A DNA stretch of 64,000 nt, from NCBI RefSeq assembly GCF_030283205.1, contig NZ_JASNWF010000008.1:248001-312000 (forward strand), read 5' to 3'. The notes under the pieces were generated by a model that searched no databases, had not been told where the DNA came from, and worked only from the letters and a program-made list of their open reading frames with translations. The translations under genes and the position numbers were made by a program. How positions within the stretch are numbered: the stretch's first letter is position 1; every line of letters begins with the position of its first letter. The stretch is from Actinomadura opuntiae (GTDB lineage: Bacteria > Actinomycetota > Actinomycetes > Streptosporangiales > Streptosporangiaceae). Of this stretch, positions 7,536-16,467 are shown piece after piece.

Positions 7536-8618
7536 TCACCGGTAGCGGCGGGCGAGGCGGCGCCGGTGCTCCGTGGGCGAGCCGAACAGGGAGCGGTTGA
7601 GCATCGCGCGCTTCAGATAGGCGTGAACGCCGCTCTCCCACGTGTAGCCCATGCCTCCGTGCAGTTGCATCGCCTTGCCCGCGACGTCCACGGCGGCCTC
7701 GCAGGCGTACGACTTCGCCATGGAGACCGTCGCCCGATCGTCTGAGGACAGCGCCCGCGCGGCGGCGTCCACGAGGCGGCGCGCCACGGTGACCTGGACG
7801 AACATGTCGGCGCAGGCGTGCTTGACGGCCTGGAACGAACCGATGGGGCGGCCGAACTGCTCGCGGACGCCCGCGTAGGCGACGGTCGCGTCCAGCATGG
7901 CTTCGCTCAGGCCGAGGCTGTCGCAGGCGACGGCCACGGCGGCGCGATCGTGCAAGCGGCGCAAGGCCGCCGCGGGGTCTCCGGCGAACCGCCGCATCGA
8001 ATCTTCGGCCATAACCGCGCCGGCGGCGGTCACGCGTCCGAAGCGTCGGGTCGCGTCGAGGAGCGGCTGGGCGGTCACCTGAATTCCGACCGTGCCCGGA
8101 GCGGCGTCGACCATGACGGGTTCGCCGTCGGGTGCGAGCGCTGGCAGCAGGAGCCGATCGGCCTCGACCGCGTCGGGCACGAACGCCGCGTCTCCGTGCA
8201 GCGCAAGCCCGTGTGGCGAGCGCTCCAGGCGGAACGCGGGCTCGGCGGTGCCGGTGTCGCCGGGCAACGCGACGGCCGGGACGGCGGCTCCTGACGCGGT
8301 GCCGCGCAGCAGCGCGTCCGTGCCCGGACCCGCTTGCAGAAGCTTCAGTGCTCCCACGCCGAGGACCGCCGCCCCGAAGTAGGGAATGCACGCGGCGGCG
8401 CGGCCCATCTCCTCAAGGACGACGGCGACCTCGGCGAAGGTGGCGCCCGCACCGTCGAGCGCTTCCGGCACTTCGAGGCCGGGCCAGCCGGATTCAATGA
8501 TGGCCTTCCAGCCGACCGCCCGTCCCGGACCGGTGCCCGTGCCGGTGCCGGTGCCGCCGAGCAGGTCGCGCGCCACGGCGCGCAACTCGTCGTGGACGTC
8601 GGAGAACTCCGGGGTCAT
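7536..8618 (-). CDS. acyl-CoA dehydrogenase family protein, probable partner subunit
   Basis: 360 aa. The C-terminal half carries REQFGRPIGSFQAVKH and LHGGMGYTWE, the acyl-CoA dehydrogenase signature that contributes to FAD and substrate binding, but the mid-domain GFSEPGAGSDL-type motif of single-chain enzymes is absent. Such halves usually pair with a second subunit in alpha2beta2 dehydrogenases of steroid-type degradation (established for FadE pairs). The likely partner is the gene immediately upstream (8615-9841), whose stop overlaps this start (ATGA). A run encoding (GT)4 near residue 22 comes from a short hexamer repeat and is probably a linker. Substrate unknown. Confidence 0.88.
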   Translation of the reverse strand: MTPEFSDVHDELRAVARDLLGGTGTGTGTGPGRAVGWKAIIESGWPGLEVPEALDGAGATFAEVAVVLEEMGRAAACIPYFGAAVLGVGALKLLQAGPGTDALLRGTASGAAVPAVALPGDTGTAEPAFRLERSPHGLALHGDAAFVPDAVEADRLLLPALAPDGEPVMVDAAPGTVGIQVTAQPLLDATRRFGRVTAAGAVMAEDSMRRFAGDPAAALRRLHDRAAVAVACDSLGLSEAMLDATVAYAGVREQFGRPIGSFQAVKHACADMFVQVTVARRLVDAAARALSSDDRATVSMAKSYACEAAVDVAGKAMQLHGGMGYTWESGVHAYLKRAMLNRSLFGSPTEHRRRLARRYR

Positions 8619-9841
8619 CGGCCGCCCCGGGGTTCGCGGGGCAGTCCGAGGCCGCGTTCGCCGATGATCGTGCGCTGGATCTCGCTCGTCCCGCCCGGGA
8701 TGGTCCATTCCCACGAGCCGATGAAGTCCAGCGCCCAGGCCCCCGACTCCCATCCGCTGGACAGGGGTTTTCGCAGCTCGGCGTGGGCGGCCGGCCCGGC
8801 GGTCTCGGCGCCGAAGCCGGTCATCCGCTGGAGCAGCTCGCTGTAGAACAGCTTGACGACGGAGGCGTCGGCCGGGCCGGACGTGCCCGCGTCGTGGCGC
8901 TCCACCAGGTCGCGGCAGAGCGCGCGGAGAGCGGTCAGCTCGGTCTCGAACCCGGCCAGCCGGTCGGCGACGAGCGAGTCGTCGATGGGACGAGCGCCGG
9001 TCGGTCCGGGGCGGGCACACGTCTCAAGCAGCCACCGGAAGCCGGCGTTGCCGAGCCGCTCGGCCAGCTCCAGCATCGTCATGCCGCGTTCCGCGCCGAG
9101 CGTCTCCTGCGCGACCCGCCAGCCGTCGTTCTCCCGTCCGACGAGGCAGGTCCGGGGAATGGCGACGTCGTCGAGGAAGATCTCGCAGAAGTGCGACTCG
9201 CCGGTGGCCTGCCGGATGGGGCGGATGTCGATCCCCGGCGTGCTCATGTCCAGCAGGAAGTAAGAGATGCCGCGCCGTTTCGGGGCGTCGGGGTCGGTGC
9301 GCGCGAGCAGCAGGCACCAGTCGGCATGGGCGGCGCCGCTCGCCCACACCTTCTGCCCGTTGACGACGTAGCCGTCGCCCTGCCGGCGGGCGGTGGTCGA
9401 GAGCGCGGCCAGGTCGGACCCGGCGCCCGGTTCGGAGAAGCCCTGGGCCCAGATCTCGCCGTCCAGGATGGCCGGGAGGTGGCGGCGGCGCTGCTCGTCC
9501 CTCCCGGCGGCCAGCAGTGTGGCGGCGGCGTGGTGGATCGCGACGAACGCCAGCACGAGCCGTGGCGCGTCGTGGGCGGCGAGTTCCTGGTGCAGCACGA
9601 TCTGCTCGGCCACCGGCATCCCGCCGCCCCATTCACGAGGCCAGTGCGGGACGGCGAACCCGGCACCGCGCAGTTCCTGGAACCACGCCTTCTGGAACGC
9701 GACGAACTCCTCGTCCGGGACGCCCGTCTGTGCTCGCCGCCAATCCGCGGGGATGTGCGCGCGGCACCAGCGGCGGACCTCGGCGCGGAACTCGTCGAGG
9801 TCCGGCGCGGCACCCTTCACGCTCCTGCGGGCTCCGGTCAC
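8615..9841 (-). CDS. acyl-CoA dehydrogenase family protein, large subunit
   Basis: 408 aa with the central GFSEPGAGSDLAAL motif, VNGQKVWASGAAHADWC and the C-terminal GGTSEIQRTIIGERGLGLP. It lacks the HGGMGYT-type loop, which is present in the co-translated downstream gene, so the two look like complementary subunits. The start is the GTG at 9839-9841, which overlaps the upstream stop as GTGA and is in frame; a second GTG seven codons later is possible. FAD-dependent alpha,beta-desaturation of an acyl-CoA is the expected reaction, with electrons going to electron-transfer flavoprotein encoded elsewhere. Confidence 0.88.
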   Translation of the reverse strand: MTGARRSVKGAAPDLDEFRAEVRRWCRAHIPADWRRAQTGVPDEEFVAFQKAWFQELRGAGFAVPHWPREWGGGMPVAEQIVLHQELAAHDAPRLVLAFVAIHHAAATLLAAGRDEQRRRHLPAILDGEIWAQGFSEPGAGSDLAALSTTARRQGDGYVVNGQKVWASGAAHADWCLLLARTDPDAPKRRGISYFLLDMSTPGIDIRPIRQATGESHFCEIFLDDVAIPRTCLVGRENDGWRVAQETLGAERGMTMLELAERLGNAGFRWLLETCARPGPTGARPIDDSLVADRLAGFETELTALRALCRDLVERHDAGTSGPADASVVKLFYSELLQRMTGFGAETAGPAAHAELRKPLSSGWESGAWALDFIGSWEWTIPGGTSEIQRTIIGERGLGLPREPRGGR

Positions 9842-10791
9842 CGTGCCGCCCGCTCCGGTTCCTCGCCGAACGGCCCGGTCAGGCCGCGCCGGCCCAAGCG
9901 GCGCGTCAGCCGGTCGCGCGTCCCTGACAGGCCCAGCGGCAGGCGCCGCAGCGGCTGGCTGTAGCGGGACAGCCACGACAGGAACGCCTCGTCGCAGAAG
10001 CCGGTGGCGCCGTGCAGCTGGTGCGCGACGCGGAAGACGACGTCGGCCGCCTCGACGGCCGCCAGCCGGAGCGCGAGCGCGTCGTCCACCGCCTCGTCGC
10101 GGCCGGCCTGGACGCTCCAGAGCGCGTACCTGGCGAGCGCTTCGACCCCGCTGCGCTCGACCTCCGCCTCGGTGAGCTGGAACCGCACGCCCTGGAACCG
10201 CGCGAGCGCCCGCCCGAACTGCTCGCGGACGAGAACGTGCTCCCGGGTGAGGTCGAGCGCCCGGTCGAGCATCCCGAGCAGCGTCCAGCACGGCAGCACC
10301 AGTCCGAGGGCGAGGTCGCGCGCGCCGTCACCGTCGACCGGCCGCAGCTCCAGGTCCGTGACGAACGCCGAGGTGCGGGGCGGACCCTCCGGCGACCGCG
10401 CGACGGCGTCGCAGCGGCGACCGTCCAGGGTCACCGCCGTCCAGCGCAGGTCGAGCGCCGCGACGGCGGCGGCGGGACGGGCGCCGTCGACCACGAGCAG
10501 CCCATCGGTACCGAGGCCGGCGGGCCGGCACAGCCGCTCGGCCACCGGGAACGGGACCGCGAAGTAGCCGGCGGCGCGGCACAGTGCGGCCGCCGCTTCG
10601 AGTTCGCGCGCGTCGCCGCGGGGGTCGAGGTCCAGCGCGCCCAGCTCGTCCAGCACCGGCGCCACGAGCGACGCCCTGCGCTTGGGCTCGTGTTCGGCCT
10701 TCCGGGCCAGCACGTCCCCTCCGGCCGCCTTGAACGCCCGCCTCGCCTGCCGCCCGTACTCGGCCGCCTCGTCGCTCAGATCGATGTTCAT
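9838..10791 (-). CDS. acyl-CoA dehydrogenase family protein, short subunit
   Basis: 317 aa, shorter than the 380-400 of single-chain acyl-CoA dehydrogenases. It has REQFGRALARFQGVRFQLTE and the C-terminal LHGATGFCDE loop, but no GFSEP-type motif in the middle. This is the partner-subunit pattern; the likely partner is 10829-11974 just upstream (37 bases away). It overlaps the next gene by four bases. Expected role: half of an FAD acyl-CoA dehydrogenase in beta-oxidation of a cyclic or branched intermediate. Confidence 0.85.
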   Translation of the reverse strand: MNIDLSDEAAEYGRQARRAFKAAGGDVLARKAEHEPKRRASLVAPVLDELGALDLDPRGDARELEAAAALCRAAGYFAVPFPVAERLCRPAGLGTDGLLVVDGARPAAAVAALDLRWTAVTLDGRRCDAVARSPEGPPRTSAFVTDLELRPVDGDGARDLALGLVLPCWTLLGMLDRALDLTREHVLVREQFGRALARFQGVRFQLTEAEVERSGVEALARYALWSVQAGRDEAVDDALALRLAAVEAADVVFRVAHQLHGATGFCDEAFLSWLSRYSQPLRRLPLGLSGTRDRLTRRLGRRGLTGPFGEEPERAAR

Positions 10792-10828
10792 CGGGCCGCC
10801 GCCGCGAGGCCGGTGCTCAGCGGGCAGG

Positions 10829-11974
10829 TCATGAGGCCAGCAGCGAGCGGGACAGCAGGATCTGCTGCATCTCGATGCTCCCCGACGCGACCGTGGACGC
10901 CCGGGAGTAGCGCCAGTGGTCCTCCACCTGGAGCCGGAACCGGCGGGCCCGCGCGCCGTCCGGCATGGCCGACGAGACGATCTCCATCAGCACCTCGGCG
11001 CTGTCCTGGTCGAGGCGGGTCACCGCGATCCGGTACGCGGCCGCGTCCGCGGGCCGGACCGTGCCCCGGTCCTGCTTCGCCACCACGTCGTAGGCGAGCA
11101 GCCGGGCGCGGCGGCAGTGCGTCAGCATCCGCGCCCACCGCCCGCGCAGCTCGTCCGGCAGGTCGTCCCAGCGGTCGCCGAGCACCGACGGCGCGGCCTG
11201 GAGCAGGCGCTCGCACCGGGCGTAGCGGGCGATGCCGACGCGCTCGAACGACAGCACCTCCTGCACCACCTCCCAGCCCCGGTCGACGGTGCCGAGGACG
11301 TCCGCGGCCGTCACCCGCAGATCGCTGAAGAAGACCTCGTTGAGGTGATGCGGGCCCATCATGGACGGGATGGGCCTGACCTCGACGCCCGGCGCGTCCA
11401 TCGGCACGAGGAAGATCGTCAGGCCGTCCTGCCGCCGCTCCCCCGTCGACGTGCGGGCGAGCAGGAAGCACCACTGCGCCATGGTGGCGTAGGACGTCCA
11501 GATCTTCTGCCCGGAGACGCGCCAGCCGTCGCCGTCCCGGCGGGCGGCCGTCCGCAGCGCCGCGAGGTCGGATCCGGCGTCGGGCTCGCTGAATCCCTGG
11601 CACCAGATGACCTCGCCGCGCGCGATCGGCGGCAGGTGCCGGCGGCGCTGCTCCGCCGTGCCGTGCCGCATGATCGTCGGCCCGACCCAGTTGACGCCCA
11701 TGTACTGCGCGCCGCGCGGCTCGTGGTGCGCCCACATCTCCTCGCGGACCACGGTCTGCTCCCACACCGACGCGCCCGAGCCGCCGTACTCCTCGGGCCA
11801 GGCGAGGCACAGCAGCCCGCGCCCGGCGAGCAGCCGGCAGAAGCGCTGCGCCGCCTCCAGGTCGGACGGGTCGTCGGTGAAGGCTCCCAGGAAGTCGGGC
11901 GGGACGTGCTCGGCGACCAGCCTGCGCAGGTCGCCGCGCAGGGCGGTGGCGGTCTCGCCCATCGTGAAGTCCAT
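10829..11974 (-). CDS. acyl-CoA dehydrogenase family protein, large subunit
   Basis: 381 aa with WPEEYGGSGAS, GFSEPDAGSDLAAL and VSGQKIWTSYATMAQWC, and a C-terminal SGSIEMQQILLSRSLL in place of the usual GTSEIQRN. It is the first gene of the minus-strand acyl-CoA dehydrogenase run. There is no ribosome site; a -10-like TAGCGT ends 8 bases before the ATG, so the mRNA is probably leaderless. The promoter contains the shared 14-bp operator (11993-12006) and faces the GntR gene. Confidence 0.9.
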   Translation of the reverse strand: MDFTMGETATALRGDLRRLVAEHVPPDFLGAFTDDPSDLEAAQRFCRLLAGRGLLCLAWPEEYGGSGASVWEQTVVREEMWAHHEPRGAQYMGVNWVGPTIMRHGTAEQRRRHLPPIARGEVIWCQGFSEPDAGSDLAALRTAARRDGDGWRVSGQKIWTSYATMAQWCFLLARTSTGERRQDGLTIFLVPMDAPGVEVRPIPSMMGPHHLNEVFFSDLRVTAADVLGTVDRGWEVVQEVLSFERVGIARYARCERLLQAAPSVLGDRWDDLPDELRGRWARMLTHCRRARLLAYDVVAKQDRGTVRPADAAAYRIAVTRLDQDSAEVLMEIVSSAMPDGARARRFRLQVEDHWRYSRASTVASGSIEMQQILLSRSLLAS

Positions 11975-11981
11975 GGCGCCG

Positions 11982-12011
11982 ACGCTATTTCAATCATTGT
12001 AAGGATTGCAA
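11982..12011 (-). promoter_or_regulatory. promoter of the acyl-CoA dehydrogenase operon
   Basis: On the minus strand TTGCAA (12006-12011) is followed after 18 bases by TAGCGT (11982-11987), and the ATG comes 7 bases later, consistent with a sigma-70-type promoter giving a leaderless transcript. The operator lies exactly within the spacer. Confidence 0.55.
11993..12006. promoter_or_regulatory. shared 14-bp operator, copy 1
   Basis: ATCATTGTAAGGAT, a one-mismatch variant of the palindrome-like ATCCTTGTAAGGAT found at 15236-15249. It lies 18 bases from the ATG of the acyl-CoA dehydrogenase and about 75 bases upstream of the GntR start. The core TTGTAA resembles half-sites of FadR-type GntR regulators. 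Confidence 0.65.
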
Positions 12012-12082
12012 TACTGCCTTTGGTTATCCGGTCACGATAGACTCGGCGCCATGGTCCCTCTGCTCCACGGGAAGCGGCCTGC

Positions 12083-12889
12083 GTGACGACGCCGCGACGC
12101 AGCCGAGTCCACCAGCACCGCATCGCCGAGACCGTCGCCGGCGAGCTGCGCACCCGCATCCTCGCCAGCGACTACGACTACGCCCTGCCCACGCAGGACC
12201 AGCTGGTCAGGGAGTTCGGCGTCAGCTACCCGTCGGTCCGGGAGGCGCTGCGCATCCTGGAGACCGAGGGCCTGGTGACCGTCCGGCGGGGCAATGTCGG
12301 CGGCGCCGAGGTGCACCGGCCGGACAAGTCGTCGGCCGCCTACCATCTCGGCCTGGCGCTCCAGGGCGACCGGGTGTCGCTGGGCGACCTGGCGGCCGGG
12401 CTGCGGATGCTGGAGCCGCTGTGCGCCGCCGAGTGCGCGCGGCGCGAGGACCGCGCCGAGGTCGTCGTCCCCGCCTTGCGCGCCAACGTCGAGGAGTGCA
12501 CCGCGCTGGTGGACGACGGCGTCGCGTTCACGCAGACCGCGCGGGAGTTCCACGACCTCCTCGTCGCCTTCACCCCGAACGCGACGGTCCGCAACGTCGT
12601 CGGCAGCCTCGTCGCGCTGTGGTCGGCGCAGGAGGAGGCGTGGGCCGAGGCGCTGACCCGGCGCGGCGAGTACCCGACGCGGGACGAGGCGATGACGGCC
12701 GTCCGCACCCACCGGCGGATCGTCGACGACATCGCCGCCGGGCGGGCCGGGGAGGCGGAGCGGATCGCCTGCGCCCATCTCACCGCGACCCAGTCCCTGC
12801 TGCTGGAACGTTTCGACGACGGGATCGTCAACGCCGCGTCGCCCGCCGCGCGGCAGGCGATCCAGTCCGGCGTCCGCGCGCGCCACTGA
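12083..12889 (+). CDS. GntR family regulator, FadR/FCD subfamily
   Basis: 268 aa. The N-terminal winged HTH (about residues 10-75) shows LPTQDQLVREFGVSYPSVREALRILETEGLVTVRRG, the GntR signature; the rest is an all-helical FCD effector domain with the metal-site type residues D/E, H and H in EFHDLL and THRRIVD. Such proteins usually repress catabolic genes until an acid or acyl-CoA intermediate binds. The GTG start at 12083 follows GGGAAG. The gene is divergent from the acyl-CoA dehydrogenase operon and shares its 14-bp operator, so it is the best candidate for the regulator of all three operator copies. Confidence 0.9.
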   Translation: MTTPRRSRVHQHRIAETVAGELRTRILASDYDYALPTQDQLVREFGVSYPSVREALRILETEGLVTVRRGNVGGAEVHRPDKSSAAYHLGLALQGDRVSLGDLAAGLRMLEPLCAAECARREDRAEVVVPALRANVEECTALVDDGVAFTQTAREFHDLLVAFTPNATVRNVVGSLVALWSAQEEAWAEALTRRGEYPTRDEAMTAVRTHRRIVDDIAAGRAGEAERIACAHLTATQSLLLERFDDGIVNAASPAARQAIQSGVRARH

Positions 12890-12900
12890 GAGCTGAGGCG

Positions 12901-13671
12901 CTAGCGGGCGGTCCAGCCGCCGTCGACGACGATCGTCTGCCCCGTGACGTAGGACGCGGCGTCCCCGGCGAGCCAGACGATGGCGCCGACGATGTCGTCC
13001 GCACCGCCCTCCTTCGGCAGCGGCGTGTTGCGGCGCAGGTACTCGGCCGGCCGCTCGTTCTCGTAGAGGGGGGCGGTGATCTCGCTGCGGAAGAAGCCCG
13101 GCGCCACCGTGTTCACCCGGATCGAATGCCGCGCCCACTGCACCGCCAGCTCGGCGGTGAGGCCGGACAGTCCCGCCTTGCTCGCCGCATAGGACGCCTG
13201 CGGGATGCCCGGGACGCCGACGCGTCCGCTGATGGACGAGACGTTGACGATCGAGCCCCGGCCGGCCGCGCGCATGTGCGGGAAGACTCCCTGCGCCAGC
13301 ACGAACGGCGCCACCAGGTTGAGGTCCAGGGTCGCGCGGACGGCGTCGAGCGGCTCCGATTCGGCGCGCTCCTCGGTGAACATGGCTCCCGCGGCGTTGA
13401 CGAGGATCTCCGGCGGACCCAGGCCGTCCTCCACCGCGGGCACGACCGACCCGGCCCGCGCGGGATCGGACAGGTCGCAGGCGACCGCCAGCCCGCCGAT
13501 CTCGGCGGCGAGCGCGTCCAGCCGGTCGCGGCGGCGGGCGACCACACCGACCCGGGCGCCGAACGCGGCCAGGGCGCGGGCGACCGCGGCACCCAGCCCG
13601 GACGACGCTCCCGTCACGATCGCCACACGGCCGTCGAGGCCGAACATCCCGCGTGCGGCTTCGACGTCCAC
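12901..13671 (-). CDS. SDR family oxidoreductase
   Basis: 256 aa classical short-chain dehydrogenase: TGASSGLGAAVARAL near residue 21, VNAAGA, catalytic Ser in NVSSISG, and YAASKAG, with the C-terminal VTGQTIVVDGGW typical of FabG-like enzymes. It would oxidise or reduce a hydroxy/keto group using NAD(P). The GTG start at 13671 gives MDVEAARGMFGLDGRVAIVTG. It is 16 bases downstream of the ligase gene on the same strand, and ends 11 bases from the GntR stop. Confidence 0.9.
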   Translation of the reverse strand: MDVEAARGMFGLDGRVAIVTGASSGLGAAVARALAAFGARVGVVARRRDRLDALAAEIGGLAVACDLSDPARAGSVVPAVEDGLGPPEILVNAAGAMFTEERAESEPLDAVRATLDLNLVAPFVLAQGVFPHMRAAGRGSIVNVSSISGRVGVPGIPQASYAASKAGLSGLTAELAVQWARHSIRVNTVAPGFFRSEITAPLYENERPAEYLRRNTPLPKEGGADDIVGAIVWLAGDAASYVTGQTIVVDGGWTAR

Positions 13672-13687
13672 GCGCGCCTACCTCCGA

Positions 13688-15217
13688 TCATGTAACGGTG
13701 CCCCGGCTCTCGGGTGCGCGGCGTTGGACGAGGTCGGCCAGCCCGGCGCGCTGCACCTTCCCCATGGCGTTCACCGGCAGCGCGTCGACCCGCGTCCAGA
13801 TCTCCGGCACCTTGTAGGGCGCGAGTTCCCGCCGGCACGCCTCGGTGAGCGCCGCGACGTCCAGCCGCGCACCGGCGCTCTGGACGATCGCGGCCACCCG
13901 CTGCCCGAGGCGGTCGTCGGCTACCCCGCACACCGCCGCGTTGACGACGTCGGGATGTGCCAGCAGCACCCGCTCCACTTCGAGCGGGTAGACGTTCGCG
14001 CCGCCTCTGACGATGACCAGCTTCTTGCGGTCGAGCACGGTCAGCCATCCGTCGCCGTCGACCGTACCGACGTCGCCGGTGGGCACGGGGCCCGGCTCCG
14101 GCGGGCGGACGCGGCCGTTCTCCCAGTAGCCGAGCAGCGGCGTCCAGGCACCCGCCCAGGGGCCCGACGTCGCGCCGCTCAGGCGCAGCTCGCCCAGCTC
14201 GCCGGCGGGGAGGCGGCGGCCCTCGTCGTCGTAGGCGGCGACGTCGAGGTGGGGAAGCACCCGTCCGCTCGCGCGCGGGCGCCACGGCTCGCCGGGCGGG
14301 TCGATGGACACGACGGTCGGCGCCTCGGTCAGACCGTAGGTGGCTCGGGGCGCGAGCCCGTGCGTCGCGGTGAACGCCTCGCGCAGCGCGTCGGAGGTGT
14401 CGCCGCCTCCGCTCCAGACCTCCTGGAGCGGGCCGAGGTCGAGGTCCGGACGCCGGGCGAGGTCGTAGAGCTGTGCGGGGGCGCCGTTCCAGACGGTGAC
14501 GCCGCGCTCGGAGATCCAGCCGGCCAGGCCGGCGGCGTCGCGCCGGTCCGTGATGATCGAGCAGCCACCGGCCTGCGCGGCGAGCAGGGTCGACAGGACC
14601 ATGAGGTTGAGGATCGTGAGCGGGAAGCCGTCCCCTTTGCGCAGTTCCGGGCCCCAGCCTCGGGTGGCGGCGAGCACCGCGGCCGGCAGGAGCAGGTTGC
14701 GCTGGCTGTGCACGACCGCTTTCGGGCGGCCGGACGTCCCGCTGGTGAACGCGATCCCGGCGGGGGCGTCGACGTCGAGGGCGACCTTGGGGGCGGTCTC
14801 CTCCCCCGCCATGAGCCGCGCCCACCGGTCGGGATCGACGCGGCCCGGCACGTCGAGGCGGCAGCGCGGCCCGGCGAGGGCGACCGCCGGGCCGCAGATC
14901 TCGTGCAGTTCCTCCTGCTCGCGGGGCGCGAGCGCCTCGCCGATCCCCGCCCACACGGCTCCGATCCGCTGGACGCCGTGGAAGGCCGCCACGATGTCGA
15001 GGTCGTTGGGCAGGCACGCGGCGACGCGGTCGCCGGGCCGTACCCCGAGCGACCACAGCGCGCCGGCCGCCCTGCGCGCCCGGTCGTCGAGCTCGGCGTA
15101 CGACCAGGCGCCGGAGGGCGCCTCGATCGCGGTGGCATGGGGGCGCGCGGCGAGCGGGGCGTCCAGTGCCGCGGCGATGGAGGGCGGAGGGGCGCTTCCG
15201 GCTTCGGTGCTCCTCAT
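13688..15217 (-). CDS. AMP-dependent acyl-CoA ligase
   Basis: 509 aa ANL-superfamily enzyme that activates a carboxylic acid with ATP and CoA. It has the P-loop TSGTSGRPKAVVHS near residue 155, YGLTEAPT, the hinge GWLTVLDRKKLVIVRGG, and the C-terminal lysine in NAMGKVQRAG. It carries a shared operator 18 bases upstream of the ATG, with TGTCAA and TATCAA hexamers spaced by 18 bases, arranged just as at the acyl-CoA dehydrogenase promoter. Divergent from the CoA-transferase at 15304. Substrate not predictable. Confidence 0.92.
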   Translation of the reverse strand: MRSTEAGSAPPPSIAAALDAPLAARPHATAIEAPSGAWSYAELDDRARRAAGALWSLGVRPGDRVAACLPNDLDIVAAFHGVQRIGAVWAGIGEALAPREQEELHEICGPAVALAGPRCRLDVPGRVDPDRWARLMAGEETAPKVALDVDAPAGIAFTSGTSGRPKAVVHSQRNLLLPAAVLAATRGWGPELRKGDGFPLTILNLMVLSTLLAAQAGGCSIITDRRDAAGLAGWISERGVTVWNGAPAQLYDLARRPDLDLGPLQEVWSGGGDTSDALREAFTATHGLAPRATYGLTEAPTVVSIDPPGEPWRPRASGRVLPHLDVAAYDDEGRRLPAGELGELRLSGATSGPWAGAWTPLLGYWENGRVRPPEPGPVPTGDVGTVDGDGWLTVLDRKKLVIVRGGANVYPLEVERVLLAHPDVVNAAVCGVADDRLGQRVAAIVQSAGARLDVAALTEACRRELAPYKVPEIWTRVDALPVNAMGKVQRAGLADLVQRRAPESRGTVT

Positions 15218-15235
15218 GACCCTCTTGATATCATC

Positions 15236-15249
15236 ATCCTTGTAAGGAT
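15236..15249. promoter_or_regulatory. shared 14-bp operator, copy 2 (most symmetric)
   Basis: ATCCTTGTAAGGAT is a near-perfect palindrome with six-base arms ATCCTT/AAGGAT around GT. It sits between the divergent acyl-CoA ligase (15217) and CoA-transferase (15304), 18 bases from the ligase ATG, inside the spacer of a probable promoter. Confidence 0.7.
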
Positions 15250-15303
15250 TGACAGCATCGTCCGGATACGGTTCCGGGGGCGAGAATCCGGTGGGAGCGG
15301 CCG

Positions 15304-16467
15304 ATGTCGGACGAACGCGGACACCATCCGGGCCCGCTGTCGGGAGTGCGGGTCATCGACCTGACGGCCATGGTGATGGGCGCGCACTGCACCCAGATCA
15401 TGGCCGACATGGGCGCCGACGTCATCAAGGTCGAGCCCCCGGCCGGCGACAACACCCGGCACATCTCGGCCGGGCCCGAACCCGGAATGGCCGGCGTCTT
15501 CGTCAACGTCAACCGCGGCAAGCGCAGCGTGATGCTGGACCTGCGTACCGACGAAGGCAAGGACGCCCTGCGCGGACTCATCGAGCACGGCGACGTCTTC
15601 ATCCATTCGATGCGCGCGAAGGCGGTCGCCGGTCTGGGATTCACCTATGACGACGTGGCCGCCATCAACCCGTCGATCGTCTACACCAATTGCTACGGCT
15701 ACGGCCGGCGCGGGCCGGACGCGGACCGCACCGCCTACGACGACACGATCCAGGCCGAATGCGGGCTGCCGTCCGTCCAGGAGAAGCTGACCGGGGAGGC
15801 CGGCTACGTCGGGACGATCATGGCCGACAAGGTCGCCGGGATAACGGCGCTGTACGCCACCATGATGGCGCTGTTCCATCGCGAGCGGACCGGCGAGGGC
15901 CAGGAGATCGAGGTCGCGATGTTCGAGACCATGGCCGCGTTCATGCTGGTCGAGCACGCCAACGGCGCGCTGTTCACCCCGCCCCTGGGCCCCGCGGTCT
16001 ATCCGCGCGCCGTTTCCCGGAACCGCAGGCCCTATCGCACCAGGGACGGCCACGTCTCCGCGCTCGTGTACAACGACAAGCAGTGGTCGGCGTTCGTCGG
16101 AGCCGTCAAGCCGGAATGGGCGGGCGAGCATTTCGCCACCCTCGAACAGCGGGCGCGACAGATCGACACCGTTTACGCGCTGCTCGGCGAGACCTTCGCG
16201 CAGCGCACGACGCAGGAATGGCTGGACCTGCTCTCGTCGCTGGACATTCCCGCCGCGCCGGTCCGCACCCTGGACGAACTGTTCGACGACCCGCACCTGA
16301 ACGCCGCCGGCTTCTTCGAGACCGTCGACACCCCGAACGGGCCGGTGCGGTTCCCCGGCACGCCGGCCTGGTTCTCGCGGACGCCGGGCCGCGTCGCCGG
16401 CCCCGCCCCGAGGCTCGGCGCCCACACGGCGGAAGTGCTGGACGAACTGGGAGGGAAACGGAAATGA
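15304..16467 (+). CDS. CaiB/BaiF (family III) CoA-transferase
   Basis: 387 aa. The N-terminal LSGVRVIDLTAMVMGAHCTQIMADMGADVIKVE and RGKRSVMLDL are class-defining, and the aspartate used for acyl-enzyme formation is probable in YDDTIQAECGLPS (about residues 155-167). It moves CoA between carboxylic acids. GGAG precedes the ATG. It starts a plus-strand operon of three genes joined by ATGA overlaps (CoA-transferase, CitE-like lyase, second CoA-transferase) and shares its promoter region with the divergent ligase, so it likely loads or recycles CoA in the same pathway. Confidence 0.93.
   Translation: MSDERGHHPGPLSGVRVIDLTAMVMGAHCTQIMADMGADVIKVEPPAGDNTRHISAGPEPGMAGVFVNVNRGKRSVMLDLRTDEGKDALRGLIEHGDVFIHSMRAKAVAGLGFTYDDVAAINPSIVYTNCYGYGRRGPDADRTAYDDTIQAECGLPSVQEKLTGEAGYVGTIMADKVAGITALYATMMALFHRERTGEGQEIEVAMFETMAAFMLVEHANGALFTPPLGPAVYPRAVSRNRRPYRTRDGHVSALVYNDKQWSAFVGAVKPEWAGEHFATLEQRARQIDTVYALLGETFAQRTTQEWLDLLSSLDIPAAPVRTLDELFDDPHLNAAGFFETVDTPNGPVRFPGTPAWFSRTPGRVAGPAPRLGAHTAEVLDELGGKRK

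Noticed and set aside
8522..8555. GTGCCG hexamer repeat near the start of an acyl-CoA dehydrogenase gene
   Set aside because: Only about four units, encoding a Gly-Thr linker; ordinary low-complexity coding sequence.
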